Shown here: positions 23,942 through 32,550 of the stretch, in pieces | How the letters are laid out: the number at the start of each line of letters is the position of its first letter | Position numbering within the stretch: position 1 is the first letter of the stretch | Assembly (NCBI GenBank): GCA_027488855.1 | Contig: JAIYAV010000385.1 | Location: 1-33,667 of the forward strand | Source of the DNA: Saprospiraceae bacterium | Lineage (GTDB): Bacteria; Bacteroidota; Bacteroidia; Chitinophagales; Saprospiraceae | DNA length: 33,667 bases | Direction of reading: 5' to 3' | Made by a program: the position numbers and the translations under genes | The notes under the pieces: model-generated | Seen by the model: only the letters and a program-made list of their open reading frames with translations | What the model was told of the DNA's origin: nothing | Databases searched by the model: none

Positions 23942-24586
23942 TCAACGTTTGTACTGGCTAATGTAGTCGGGCACCGGGATGTTAGGCTGCTGTTGCTCGT
24001 CTTGTTGTGGGATACCAACATTTAGCTTTAAAGGCAACAATCCAGCCCAAACTGGTGCGTCCATGTCTTCAGGATCGTCCCCCACGCCTTGGTCGCGTAC
24101 TTTGGCTGATACTTCCTCCATTTCAACGGCAATGAACATCGTTTTTTTGAACTCACTCTCCGAGGGTTGTCGGGCGTCATTCCAGCGCCCCGGGATGACG
24201 TGTTCGGTGAAACGTTCGGCAGCCATCCATCTTTCCGCTGGATCATCCACCAAACGGGTGGTGCCAAAAGCGACCACCGAGCGATAATTGAGCGAGTGGT
24301 GAAAAACCGAACGCGCCAGCACCAATGCATCAATCAAGGTCACCGCAATACAAACCGGAATGCCCTTGGCCATCTGCATGAAAAAATGGCTACCTACCGA
24401 GCCGTGCAAATAAATGGTGTTGTCTACTCGGCAATAGGACGTTGGGATGATGAACGGCTGTTCCCCCAATAGATAAGATACGTGGCAAACCAGGGATTCA
24501 TCCAGAATTGTATGAATGGTCTCTTCGTCGTTGCGCATTCGCTTGGCATAACGACTGGGTTCAATGCGGGAAGTCTTCGGCTTCAT
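23942..24586 (-). CDS. Pyridoxamine-5'-phosphate-oxidase-like flavoprotein
   Basis: The 214-residue product fits the PPOX/nitroimidazole-resistance-like split-barrel family. It starts with an arginine-rich helix SRYAKRMRNDEETIHTILDE. Strands follow (VCHVSYLLGEQPFIIPTSYC and IYLHGSVGSHFFMQMAKGIP) that hold FMN between dimer halves. SLNYRSVVAFGTTRLVDDPA continues the barrel. It probably binds flavin or haem in the cytosol; which small molecule it reduces is unknown. It stands alone on the minus strand, 130 nt upstream of the barrel-gene run. Confidence 0.87.
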   Translation of the reverse strand: MKPKTSRIEPSRYAKRMRNDEETIHTILDESLVCHVSYLLGEQPFIIPTSYCRVDNTIYLHGSVGSHFFMQMAKGIPVCIAVTLIDALVLARSVFHHSLNYRSVVAFGTTRLVDDPAERWMAAERFTEHVIPGRWNDARQPSESEFKKTMFIAVEMEEVSAKVRDQGVGDDPEDMDAPVWAGLLPLKLNVGIPQQDEQQQPNIPVPDYISQYKR

Positions 24587-24789
24587 GTGTTTATTTTTTT
24601 ACAAATCTACCGAGAATAAGGACTAGTGAAAACAGCCAGTTTTGAGAAAAAAGATAGACCAGTTAGAATATTCCCTGACTCAGTGTTGTTAAGAAACTTG
24701 AATCGGTTGAAAAAGGGAGTAGAACTCCATTTCAGCGAAAATCCTTGCCCATTGGTCGATACAAAGGGCGCGGTGTGGCATAAGTAATC

Positions 24790-24797
24790 TACTTTTG
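24790..24797 (+). promoter_or_regulatory. Candidate -7 box (TACTTTTG) upstream of the NfeD-like gene
   Basis: TACTTTTG fits the Bacteroidota consensus TAnnTTTG and lies 50 nt before the ATG at 24848. No clear -33 TTG is seen at the usual distance. The rest of the 24587-24847 gap shows no gene. Confidence 0.35.
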
Positions 24798-24847
24798 TCG
24801 AAAAGCAAGGGAAAATTTCATGAACGTGTTTTAAGATTGAGAAGACT

Positions 24848-25438
24848 ATGCAGATTTGGTTATTTATTCCCGCATTCCTTCAACTCACCTGGGCAGAACA
24901 ACTGCTGTGGGTAGCTGCGGTAGTGTTTACCATCTTGCTGAGTATTTTTTTGATCATGGAGTTCTTCAACGATGAGCAGGATCACGGCGATACCCGCCCT
25001 AAAATTACCGGTGCCCGCTTCATCCTTACCTTTTTCACCTTTTGGGCCTGGACGAGTTTGTTGGCCCACATTTGGGAGCCAGGCTTGTTGATTTCTGTAT
25101 TGGATGGGCTGCCTTTTGGTATTCTTGCTGGGCTGTTTCCTTACCTGGTTCTGCGTTTGCGCAAGCCCGTAAAAAAGATCGTTCCCTCCAATCGACCTGA
25201 ATTCAATTACCAGGAAGCCCTTACGAGTACTGGCGAGGTCTTGCAATACATTCCACCCCATCAGGAAGGCCTGGGACGCGTGCACCTCAATTTGCGCAAA
25301 GCACCCTATGCCCTCGATGCTATTTCCATTGGAGTCGAAATTCGCCCGGGCGACTCGGTGCGGGTGGTCGATATTGTTGACGACCACATCCTGGTTGTAG
25401 AGCCTTTACAACACATCGGGCCGCAGTCACCATTTTAA
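24848..25438 (+). CDS. Membrane protein with NfeD-like OB-fold tail
   Basis: The 196-residue product has three hydrophobic segments (about residues 17-37, 54-73 and 77-101). They are followed by a soluble region from about 115, with STGEVLQYIPPHQEGLGRVH and GVEIRPGDSVRVVDIVDDHI then LVVEPL. This beta-rich tail resembles the OB-fold of NfeD-family proteins, which act with SPFH proteins in membrane organisation. The similarity is from pattern only. No partner SPFH gene is adjacent, although a band-7 lipoprotein gene lies 7 kb away at 32551-33438. The next gene begins 54 nt downstream. Confidence 0.6.
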   Translation: MQIWLFIPAFLQLTWAEQLLWVAAVVFTILLSIFLIMEFFNDEQDHGDTRPKITGARFILTFFTFWAWTSLLAHIWEPGLLISVLDGLPFGILAGLFPYLVLRLRKPVKKIVPSNRPEFNYQEALTSTGEVLQYIPPHQEGLGRVHLNLRKAPYALDAISIGVEIRPGDSVRVVDIVDDHILVVEPLQHIGPQSPF

Positions 25439-25455
25439 TTTCCTGTTAGACTTTA

Positions 25456-25463
25456 TATCTTTG
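25456..25463 (+). promoter_or_regulatory. Candidate -7 box (TATCTTTG)
   Basis: TATCTTTG matches TAnnTTTG exactly and ends 29 nt before the ATG at 25493. It sits in the 54-nt gap after the NfeD-like gene, so the downstream gene may have its own promoter. Confidence 0.4.
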
Positions 25464-25492
25464 GGTTTATTCCAGATCAAAATCATTGCAAC

Positions 25493-26020
25493 ATGACCTT
25501 GAATGACCTACTCACGTACCTGGGTAACCATCCCGAATCAATAGTACTGTATTTTGCTATTTTGCCTATGGCGGCTTTGATCTTGGCCTGGGTAGCCGGA
25601 GTGGAAGGCCGCGATGCCCCCTGGAAATTCCTGTATTCTGCCATCATCTATTTGAGTGCAGTGCCGGGTATTTTTGCGCTATCTCTCAATGTGTATATAT
25701 TTTTATTCGAACGCACCAGCATTTTGAACATGGACATCTACACCCAGGTTTTGCCCATCGTATCCATGATTTTGACTTTGAGTATTGTGCGCCGCAACGT
25801 GGATTTGAGCTATATCCCCGGATTTGACAAACTATCGGGATTGCTCATGCTAATTGCTGCTACGATAGGTTTGATGTGGCTGGTAGATCGTACCCGGATC
25901 TTCGCCATTATCAGCATGCCTTTTTCAGGAGTGGTATTGATTTTTGCCGGATTGCTGCTGGCCTTGAGTTTTGGTTATCGCCAGTTTTTTGGAAGAGGGT
26001 ATTCAAGGACTAGAAATTAA
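25493..26020 (+). CDS. Integral membrane protein, unknown function
   Basis: The 175-residue product has five hydrophobic segments: about 17-36 (IVLYFAILPMAALILAWVAG), 48-72, 86-98, 115-130 (LLMLIAATIGLMWLV) and 138-158 (IISMPFSGVVLIFAGLLLAL). It has short polar loops and a basic tail YRQFFGRGYSRTRN. No family is recognised. Its last 11 nt overlap the 3' end of the opposite-strand gene at 26010. Confidence 0.7.
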   Translation: MTLNDLLTYLGNHPESIVLYFAILPMAALILAWVAGVEGRDAPWKFLYSAIIYLSAVPGIFALSLNVYIFLFERTSILNMDIYTQVLPIVSMILTLSIVRRNVDLSYIPGFDKLSGLLMLIAATIGLMWLVDRTRIFAIISMPFSGVVLIFAGLLLALSFGYRQFFGRGYSRTRN

Positions 26021-26579
26021 AATCGCTATCGTCTTCTTTGCTCTCATCCTTGCGCAAACGCTCGGGGCTCACGCGGAATGTGTACTCCCGATCTACAGTG
26101 TAACCAAAAGTAGCGTGGGGCAGCAGGCGCATGAGGAATTTGCTAACCAGTTTTAATTTGCTAGCTTGCATGCCAACCGTATAATCACTTCCATCTGCTA
26201 GCTTGAAGTGCAAGGTGCCCTTGCGGAACAGGTGAATGCCAAAGGGAGCACGTTCGGTAATGACTGAATAAACCCACACAATATGTTGGGGCTGATAGCG
26301 GAGGTAATTGAGCAAAAGGTGGTTGTCGATGCGTAGGTTGGTGGTGGTATCTACGACCAATTTGCCGCCCACCATACTCAAGCCCAAACCAATGATGGAA
26401 AAAACAATGCTGATTTTAAAGGTCAACACACACAATCCAGAACCAAAAGCCAGCAAGACCAAACTCATGGCGAACTGCATCCGCAGCTCCCGAAGGATGG
26501 CATTGCGCAGGTTGCGCATGGCAGGGTGACGGTATAAATTTTCTCGGTTCAAGCTGATGAAATTAAAAATAAACAACAA
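26010..26579 (-). CDS. Two-helix membrane protein with soluble tail, unknown function
   Basis: The 189-residue product has two adjacent hydrophobic segments (about 37-57 and 58-74, SLVLLAFGSGLCVLTF and VFSIIGLGLSMVGGKLVV). A beta-rich soluble part follows (HIVWVYSVITERAPFGIHLF and KGTLHFKLADGSDYTVGM), giving a PH-like impression, and an acidic tail ESKEDDSDFNF. The function is not recognised. M21 (MRNLRN, 26519) is an alternative start. It is divergent from the topoisomerase gene. Confidence 0.65.
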   Translation of the reverse strand: MLFIFNFISLNRENLYRHPAMRNLRNAILRELRMQFAMSLVLLAFGSGLCVLTFKISIVFSIIGLGLSMVGGKLVVDTTTNLRIDNHLLLNYLRYQPQHIVWVYSVITERAPFGIHLFRKGTLHFKLADGSDYTVGMQASKLKLVSKFLMRLLPHATFGYTVDREYTFRVSPERLRKDESKEDDSDFNF

Positions 26580-26583
26580 ATTG

Positions 26584-26615
26584 TTGCTATAAAAAGTTTT
26601 TTTGCCGTATATTTA
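26584..26615 (+). promoter_or_regulatory. Candidate promoter of the topoisomerase gene
   Basis: TTG (26584-26586) and TATATTTA (26608-26615, one mismatch to TAnnTTTG) are 21 nt apart, close to the Bacteroidota -33/-7 spacing. The ATG lies 77 nt downstream. Confidence 0.35.
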
Positions 26616-26691
26616 ACGCAAAAATACCACTCTTTTCGTTCTTTTGAACTGATTTGCAGTAGTTTTTAATATTTATTTAACAACGGAGCAC

Positions 26692-28605
26692 ATGGCAGAA
26701 CAGCAAGTGAGTTACAACGAGGACAACATCCGCTCTTTAGACTGGAAAGAGCACATCCGGTTACGTCCGGGGATGTACATTGGCAAGCTGGGTGACGGAG
26801 CTTCTTCGGATGATGGCATCTACATTTTGCTCAAAGAAGTGTTGGACAACTGCATCGACGAATACGTGATGGGACACGGTAAGGAGATCCACATCAAGAT
26901 AGAGGAAAACTCCGCCGAAATCCGCGACTACGGCCGGGGAATTCCCTTGGGTAAAGTCATCGACTGCGTGTCCAAAATCAATACGGGCGGTAAATACGAC
27001 TCCAAAGCCTTTAAAAAGTCCGTGGGCTTGAACGGGGTAGGTACCAAAGCCGTCAATGCCCTTTCGGATTATTTTCTAGTCAAAGCCGTACGCGAAGGCC
27101 AGATGAAAGTCGCTGAGTTCAAACAAGGTGAACTGCTTAAAGAACACCCAGTCACAAAAACCAACGAAGCCAACGGTACCCTGGTTTCTTTCAAACCCGA
27201 CAATGGCATCTTCCGCAATTACCGTTTTCATCGCGATCACCTTGAAAACCAGCTGTGGAATTACGCTTACCTCAATTCAGGCTTAAAACTCAACTACAAC
27301 GGGCAGGTCATCGTTTCCAAAAATGGCCTTTACGACCTTTTGGAGCGCAAAAGTAAAAACGAAGACCTGCGTTACCCGCTGATCCACCTCAAGGGCGAAG
27401 ACATGGAAGTGGCCATGAGCCACGGCAACCATTATGGTGAGCAGTACTACTCCTTTGTCAATGGTCAAAATACAACCCAAGGTGGCAGCCACCTCAATGC
27501 CTTCAAGGAAGCGGTGGTGGAAACCGTGAAGAAATTTTACAATGCCAACTACGATCGAACCGATATTCTGGGGTCTATTGTAGCCGCAGTGAGCGTTCGG
27601 ATCGAAGAACCAGTTTTCGAGTCCCAAACCAAAACCAAACTGGGTTCGGTCAATACGGCCCCAGAAGGAGGACAAAGCATCCGCACCTTCGTAGGCAATT
27701 TCATCAAAGAACACCTCGACAATCACCTGCGCAAACACCCCGAAATAGCCGATGCCCTAAAAAAGCGCATCCTACAATCGGAACGGGAGCGCAAGGAGAT
27801 TGCCGACATCAAAAAACTGGCCAACCAGCGCGCCAAAAAGGCCAATCTGCACAACAAAAAGCTACGCGATTGCCGCCTGCACTTCAGCGACTCCACCAAA
27901 AAAGTTGCGGAAGACATGCGCCTGGCCACCACTTTGTTCATCACCGAGGGGGATTCGGCCAGTGGGTCCATCACCAAAGCGCGGGATGTCCAAACGCAAG
28001 CCGTGTTTAGTTTGCGGGGTAAACCGCTCAACTGTTATGGTTTGACCAAAAAAACGGTCTACGAAAACGAAGAATTCAACCTGCTCCAGCACGCCCTCAG
28101 CATCGAGGACGGCATGGATGACCTCCGTTACAACCGCGTAGTCATCGCCACCGATGCCGACGTGGACGGCATGCACATCCGCCTCTTGATGTTGACTTTC
28201 TTTCTACAGTTTTTCCCTGAATTGGTCCGCGGCAATCACTTGTACATCCTGGAGACGCCACTTTTCCGGGTGCGCGACAAGCAGCAGCGTTTTTATTGCT
28301 ACTCCGAAGCTGAAAAACAAGCCGCCATCAAAAAACTGCGCGGCAAACCGGAGATCACCCGCTTTAAGGGTTTGGGTGAAATTTCTCCAGACGAGTTTTC
28401 GGCCTTCATAGGAACTGACATTCGCCTCGAACCGGTGATCATTACCGAGAGTACCGACATCGATGATGTGTTGTCCTACTACATGGGCAAAAACACGCCC
28501 GAGCGCCAGGATTTCATCATTGGCAACTTGCGGGTGGAGTTGAATGAGATCGAAACAGAGGCAGTGGATGCTCCGGCGCTGGAAACGGCGGATGTGGAGG
28601 ATTGA
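26692..28605 (+). CDS. parE: DNA topoisomerase IV subunit B, Bacteroidota type
   Basis: This 637-residue type IIA topoisomerase B subunit supplies the ATPase and Toprim parts that work with ParC to relax and decatenate DNA. The GHKL ATPase shows E49 and N53 in [18 protein letters not shown] (79-85) and [13 protein letters not shown] (112-124). The transducer lysine loop QTKTKLG (312-318) is present, and Toprim has TEGDSASGS (E419, D421) and TDADVDGMH. The serine in EGDSAS replaces the usual glycine of GyrB, which fits this second, ParE-like class in Bacteroidota. The C-terminus is the short ParE type. The ParC partner is not adjacent; a different gene follows after a long inverted repeat. Confidence 0.93.
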   Translation: MAEQQVSYNEDNIRSLDWKEHIRLRPGMYIGKLGDGASSDDGIYILLKEVLDNCIDEYVMGHGKEIHIKIEENSAEIRDYGRGIPLGKVIDCVSKINTGGKYDSKAFKKSVGLNGVGTKAVNALSDYFLVKAVREGQMKVAEFKQGELLKEHPVTKTNEANGTLVSFKPDNGIFRNYRFHRDHLENQLWNYAYLNSGLKLNYNGQVIVSKNGLYDLLERKSKNEDLRYPLIHLKGEDMEVAMSHGNHYGEQYYSFVNGQNTTQGGSHLNAFKEAVVETVKKFYNANYDRTDILGSIVAAVSVRIEEPVFESQTKTKLGSVNTAPEGGQSIRTFVGNFIKEHLDNHLRKHPEIADALKKRILQSERERKEIADIKKLANQRAKKANLHNKKLRDCRLHFSDSTKKVAEDMRLATTLFITEGDSASGSITKARDVQTQAVFSLRGKPLNCYGLTKKTVYENEEFNLLQHALSIEDGMDDLRYNRVVIATDADVDGMHIRLLMLTFFLQFFPELVRGNHLYILETPLFRVRDKQQRFYCYSEAEKQAAIKKLRGKPEITRFKGLGEISPDEFSAFIGTDIRLEPVIITESTDIDDVLSYYMGKNTPERQDFIIGNLRVELNEIETEAVDAPALETADVED

Positions 28606-28642
28606 TTATCAGATCCATTACTACCAAGCATCATTGATGTGT

Positions 28643-28763
28643 AGCATTCTAAGGTGTTCTAAGGTGCCTAAGGTGGTTCAATTTAAATACCAAGGAAATT
28701 TTCGGGACCATTCTAGGCTCATTTTTGAACCACCTTAGGCACCTTAGAACACCTTAGAATGCT
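28643..28763. repeat. 39-bp perfect inverted repeat built from CTAAGGTG units
   Basis: Arms 28643-28681 and 28725-28763 are exact reverse complements, separated by 43 nt. Each arm contains three copies of CTAAGGTG (or its complement) spaced by 1-2 nt. No T tract follows, so it is not a normal terminator. It starts 38 nt after the topoisomerase stop and ends 50 nt before the next ATG. It may be a miniature mobile element or a cruciform-forming repeat. Confidence 0.85.
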
Positions 28764-28812
28764 ATCGCCTATGGGCTCACTAGTGCCTTTGGCTAAATTG
28801 AAATCCTCCAGC

Positions 28813-29664
28813 ATGTCCAAGATTTTATACTACTTACCCGAGATCACTTATTTCATCACCGCTTGGCTACTATTGGACTTACTAGGCAGTGGCCTCTTTC
28901 GTTTGTTGGTACGCCCCCGTGCCAAGCAGAACTGGGAAGCTGCACAATCCTCCATTGAAGCCCCGACCATTCAAGAAGATCAATCCCCTCAATCCTGGCT
29001 CAACTACCTCACCCAAAGCAACCCAACCCACGCAGAGCCCAACCCCCGAGTACGCCTACGCATGAAAGGAATTGTACGAAACAGCTCCAAAGGCAAATGG
29101 CACCCCGCTGAAATCAAGGCTTTTTTTACCCTACAGCCCTTGACCATGGTTTGGTATGCCGACATCACCAGAGCCTTTATGGTGTCGGTCAAAGCTACCG
29201 AGCAATACGGAGAATCCCAGGGCTTCAGCACCCGCTGGTTGTTGTCTACTTTTCCTTATCGTTGGAAAAAGGAAGCGCTGCCCCAAGTTTTGGCACAGCG
29301 CAATGCTTTTTACAGTCTCGCTGCCGCAGTTTGGCAGCCCCAATGGTGGTTGTTTTACCCGTTCAAATGGAGTGAAGCAAAGGTGGATGATGACTTGGCC
29401 TTTACTTGCACCCTGGATGGCCAGCCCTTTTTTTTAAAAGCCAAAATCAACGATCAACAAGAATTGGAAGAACTGAGTTTGTGGAGTGAAAACTGGCAGG
29501 AATGGCAAACTGCCCTCCGCTGGAGCGACTATCGCATTTTTCAGGAACAAAAAATGCCCTTTCAAATGGAGGTTTTGCGGAAAGACAAAGCTGGAGAGGT
29601 GTTTGTTCAGGCCGATTTGCAGGTGACGGATGTGGTGCAAAAGGGGAAATACGCCTGGTGGTAG
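28813..29664 (+). CDS. DUF6544/DUF6920-like hypothetical protein
   Basis: With the ATG at 28813 the 283-residue product begins MSKILYYLPEITYFITAWLL, an N-terminal membrane anchor. A soluble part follows from about residue 70, with VRLRMKGIVRNSSKGKWHPA, EIKAFFTLQPLTMVWYADIT and LLSTFPYRWKKEALPQVLAQ. The pattern of a basic strand followed by a W/P-rich turn recalls the DUF6544/6920 group, and the tryptophan-rich segment AVWQPQWWLFYPFKW supports a surface-binding beta-rich fold. The function is unknown. The 18 upstream codons overlap the right arm of the inverted repeat and are not included. Confidence 0.6.
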   Translation: MSKILYYLPEITYFITAWLLLDLLGSGLFRLLVRPRAKQNWEAAQSSIEAPTIQEDQSPQSWLNYLTQSNPTHAEPNPRVRLRMKGIVRNSSKGKWHPAEIKAFFTLQPLTMVWYADITRAFMVSVKATEQYGESQGFSTRWLLSTFPYRWKKEALPQVLAQRNAFYSLAAAVWQPQWWLFYPFKWSEAKVDDDLAFTCTLDGQPFFLKAKINDQQELEELSLWSENWQEWQTALRWSDYRIFQEQKMPFQMEVLRKDKAGEVFVQADLQVTDVVQKGKYAWW

Positions 29665-29665
29665 G

Positions 29666-30259
29666 CTATTGGAATAAGTCAGCCAATTTGACTTCAAAAC
29701 CGGGCAAAACACTACCCCCGTTCAAGACCTGATCAAAAGGCACTTCTACTTCCTGGCCATCTACTTGATAAACCGTGGTTTTTTGCAAAATGGGATCAAT
29801 CAGCCAGGCAAGTTGGCAGCCAAATTCCATAAATTCAGCAATTTTTTCCTGGATTGACTCCAATCGATCATTAGGTGAGCGCAATTCCATGATAAAATCG
29901 GGTACAACCGGGGCAAATTTTCTTTTTTGAACAGCGCTTAAGGCGTTCCATTTCTCATGTGGCATCCACGCCGCATCTGGGCCATAAGTCGCACCAGTAG
30001 GTAATTTGAAGCCAGTGGAAGAATCAAAGGTCTTTCCAAGTTTATGTTTCCTATTCCAAATACCTAACTCCGTATTGAATTCGGAGTTCCAGCCTCCTGT
30101 TTGAGTTCCTGTTGGAGGCATAATGATGATTTCTCCCGCCGAGTTGCGCTCTATTTTTAATTCCCGGTTTAACTGGCAAAATTCAAAAAGCCATTTGTCA
30201 TTGATTACATTCTTCGGAAAGTTCAGTCTGAGTGTTCCTTCAAATTGACTTGTGTGCAT
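29666..30259 (-). CDS. Uma2-family (DUF820) PD-(D/E)XK nuclease-fold protein
   Basis: The 197-residue product shows the Uma2 layout. AGEIIIMPPTGTQTGGWNSE lies near 41-60. GATYGPDAAWMPHEKW (D95) and PVVPDFIMELRSPNDR (D121, E125) carry the metal ligands. QEKIAEFMEFGCQLAWLIDP follows, with a lysine (K139) completing the PD-(D/E)XK set, then VEVPFDQVLNGGSVLPGFEV. Uma2 proteins are common in cyanobacteria and Bacteroidota, often in multiple copies, and their biological role is unclear. It is convergent with the preceding DUF gene (2 nt apart). Its promoter region faces the large palindromic element. Confidence 0.88.
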   Translation of the reverse strand: MHTSQFEGTLRLNFPKNVINDKWLFEFCQLNRELKIERNSAGEIIIMPPTGTQTGGWNSEFNTELGIWNRKHKLGKTFDSSTGFKLPTGATYGPDAAWMPHEKWNALSAVQKRKFAPVVPDFIMELRSPNDRLESIQEKIAEFMEFGCQLAWLIDPILQKTTVYQVDGQEVEVPFDQVLNGGSVLPGFEVKLADLFQ

Positions 30260-30290
30260 TGCGAAACTTTTGAATAAAAATAAGCATTTC

Positions 30291-30550
30291 AGCTTACTTA
30301 CTCACATTACGCAGTCACAGGATCAACAAATTTATCACTTGCGCAAACCCAATTTTTTTGATTCGGCTGCGCCAAATCTTTTTTCACCACGACGACACGA
30401 CGAACACGACGATCTGCTCCGCATTACACGACGCTTGCGTCGTGTTCAAAACGCACGAAGTGCGTAAATCGTCGTGCCCGTCGTGTCGTCGTGGTGAAAA
30501 ATACGCAGCGAAGCTGCTACTGCGTAATGTGAGTTACTTTTTCAAGCTAA
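30291..30550. repeat. Multi-branched palindromic element, about 260 nt
   Basis: Outer arms ACTCACATTACGCAGT (30300-30315) and 30519-30534 are exact complements, flanked by AGCTT/AAGCT at about 30291 and 30544. Inside, 30380-30413 pairs with 30468-30501 over 34 nt with two mismatches (CACGACGACACGACG runs). Inside that lie ACACGACGC (30426-30434)/30437-30445 with a 2-nt loop and ACGCAC (30451-30456)/30460-30465. GCAGC (30505-30509)/30513-30517 makes another arm. The element fills most of the 30260-30628 gap, and no gene is seen in it. Confidence 0.85.
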
Positions 30551-30628
30551 GCATTAGAGGCCAAAAAATAGTCCATATGAATGGAGGTATTCAACTTTTG
30601 CGCTATTTTACCTCCGATCACCTTTCAA

Positions 30629-32425
30629 ATGGACAAAATCATGTGGCGAATCCTCCCTTTGCTTTTTCTCCTCCCTTGTTGTATAGGTACAACTCTGTTG
30701 GCACAATCCCCCCAAATCCTCAAAACCGAAATCCTGATCGCAGGAGGAGGTGCCTCCGGTACTGCCGCAGCGCTACAAGCCGCACGGATGGGCCGCAAAG
30801 TCATCCTGGTAGAAGAAACACCCTGGCTGGGTGGAATGCTCACTGCTTCAGGGGTAAGTGCCATCGATGGCAACCACAAAATGCCATCGGGCATTTGGGG
30901 GGAATTCCGCAGCAAATTGGAACAACATTACGGTGGCCCCAAAGCCCTGGCCACGGGCTGGGTCAGCGAAACCCAATACGAACCTGCCGTAGGCAATCAA
31001 ATTTTTAAACAATTGCTCGACCCATACCCCAAATTAAACCGCATACATGGCTATTTTCCAATCCAGGTTTTGAAATCGGGAAATGCTGTGACTGGAATGG
31101 TTTTTGAAAATACCGTAGGGAAAAAGCTGGAGATCCACGCCAAAATCACCATTGATGCCACCGAATTGGGCGATGTGCTGGCCTTTGCAGGCTGCGAACA
31201 TTACATCGGGCAAGATCCGCGCAGTTTGACCGGAGAGGAGCTTGCCCCTCTGGAGCGCCAGGCCGAAAACATTCAAGACCTTACCTACGTAGCCATTCTG
31301 AAGGATTATGGCACGGGGAAAGCGCCACTGTTGCCCAAACCTGTGGGCTATGACCTGAGCGATTTTGAATGTACCTGCAAGGAGGTTTGCCCCGACCCCG
31401 CCAATGCCCGCCATGCTTGCGCCGCCTTGATCACGTATGGCAAATTGCCCAACAACAAATACATGATCAATTGGCCGCTCAAAGGCAATGATACTTACCT
31501 GAATTTAATCGGACTAAACCCCTCGGAACGACAAAAAGCACTGCAAAAGGCCAAAACAAAGACCCTGGCTTACGTCTGGTTTTTGCAAAACAAAGCAGGT
31601 TTTAGCCACTTGGGTTTGTACAATGAATTTGGTACTGTCGACAGCCTACCCTTCATCCCTTATCACCGCGAAGCCCGGCGGGTCAAAGGCCTCCAGTTTT
31701 TTACCATGAATGACCTATTGGATCCCTACGCTCCCGGGGGCAAGGCTTTTTACAAAATTGGCATCGCCGTGGGCAATTACCCCATCGATCACCACCATGA
31801 AGAAAACCTGGCGGTAACCAACGAAAAGAACTACTACCAAATTCCACCCTTCACGGTGCCTTATGCCTGCTTGATCCCCGAACAGATGGATGGATTGATC
31901 GTGGCCGAAAAAAGCATCAGCGTGTCCCACATGGTCAATGGGTGTACCCGTTTGCAGCCCGTCGTACTAGGCATCGGGCAAGCGGCAGGTGCAGCAGCAG
32001 CCATGGTGGTAAAAAAAGGCATTCAGGCGCGGCAAGTGCAGGTTCCCGCCTTGCAAGAAACATTGCTTGCTGCGGGTGCCTATGTGTTCCCGCTAACCGA
32101 CATCAGGCCCCAAGACCCCGATTTTCGCGCCATCCAAAGGGCCTGTGTGCGCGGCTGGATCAGGGCGGAGCCGAAAGCAGTGGATTGGGCAAATGAAATG
32201 TTTTTTTACCCGGATAAATTGGTTGAGCAACCGGAGTTGCAACAATTCTTGGATCAGTTTCGCCCAGGTTTGAGAGTGGCCGAACAGGGTGTTTTGAGTG
32301 CAGCTGTGGTAGTGAAATATTTAAAGGATATGGGATTCAAGGTGAAAAATACAGGGCTGGAGCAGGAAAGGGTTACGAGGAGGCAGTTGGCAGTTTGGTT
32401 GGATCGGGAATTGAAGATACCGTAA
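30629..32425 (+). CDS. Exported FAD-dependent oxidoreductase
   Basis: With the ATG at 30629 the 598-residue product starts with a signal peptide MDKIMWRILPLLFLLPCCIG ending near LLAQ. The FAD-binding Rossmann motif follows: ILIAGGGASGTAAALQAARM (GxGxxG at about 39-44) and VEETPWLGGML (61-71). This matches the FAD-dependent oxidoreductase group (PF12831) often linked to polysaccharide use in Bacteroidota. AEKSISVSHMVNGCTRLQPV with GIGQAAGAAAAMVVKKG is its C-terminal FAD-contact block. The last 130 residues (DPDFRAIQRACVRGWIRAEP) look like an S-layer-homology-like or helical extension. The substrate is unknown. The 16 codons upstream in frame lack the signal peptide start. Confidence 0.87.
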   Translation: MDKIMWRILPLLFLLPCCIGTTLLAQSPQILKTEILIAGGGASGTAAALQAARMGRKVILVEETPWLGGMLTASGVSAIDGNHKMPSGIWGEFRSKLEQHYGGPKALATGWVSETQYEPAVGNQIFKQLLDPYPKLNRIHGYFPIQVLKSGNAVTGMVFENTVGKKLEIHAKITIDATELGDVLAFAGCEHYIGQDPRSLTGEELAPLERQAENIQDLTYVAILKDYGTGKAPLLPKPVGYDLSDFECTCKEVCPDPANARHACAALITYGKLPNNKYMINWPLKGNDTYLNLIGLNPSERQKALQKAKTKTLAYVWFLQNKAGFSHLGLYNEFGTVDSLPFIPYHREARRVKGLQFFTMNDLLDPYAPGGKAFYKIGIAVGNYPIDHHHEENLAVTNEKNYYQIPPFTVPYACLIPEQMDGLIVAEKSISVSHMVNGCTRLQPVVLGIGQAAGAAAAMVVKKGIQARQVQVPALQETLLAAGAYVFPLTDIRPQDPDFRAIQRACVRGWIRAEPKAVDWANEMFFYPDKLVEQPELQQFLDQFRPGLRVAEQGVLSAAVVVKYLKDMGFKVKNTGLEQERVTRRQLAVWLDRELKIP

Positions 32426-32491
32426 TCCCGAGATTCTTACAATGAATTGAACTAATGTCTTTGCTGTGTGTTTTAATAGTATTACTATCTT

Positions 32492-32529
32492 ATTAAATAG
32501 CATTACATTTTTTTTTGATCCTATTTAAT
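32492..32529 (+). repeat. 9-bp inverted repeat in the band-7 gene leader
   Basis: ATTAAATAG (32492-32500) and CTATTTAAT (32521-32529) are exact complements separated by 20 nt that include a nine-T run. The site lies 22-59 nt before the ATG at 32551 and could be an operator or an RNA hairpin. Confidence 0.35.
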
Positions 32530-32550
32530 TTAACATAAAAAACACAACAC

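Noticed and set aside
28643-28763. Rho-independent terminator of parE
   Set aside because: The stem is far too long and neither side is followed by a T tract.
30291-30550. CRISPR array
   Set aside because: The repeats are inverted and nested, without evenly spaced direct repeats or spacers, and no cas genes are present.
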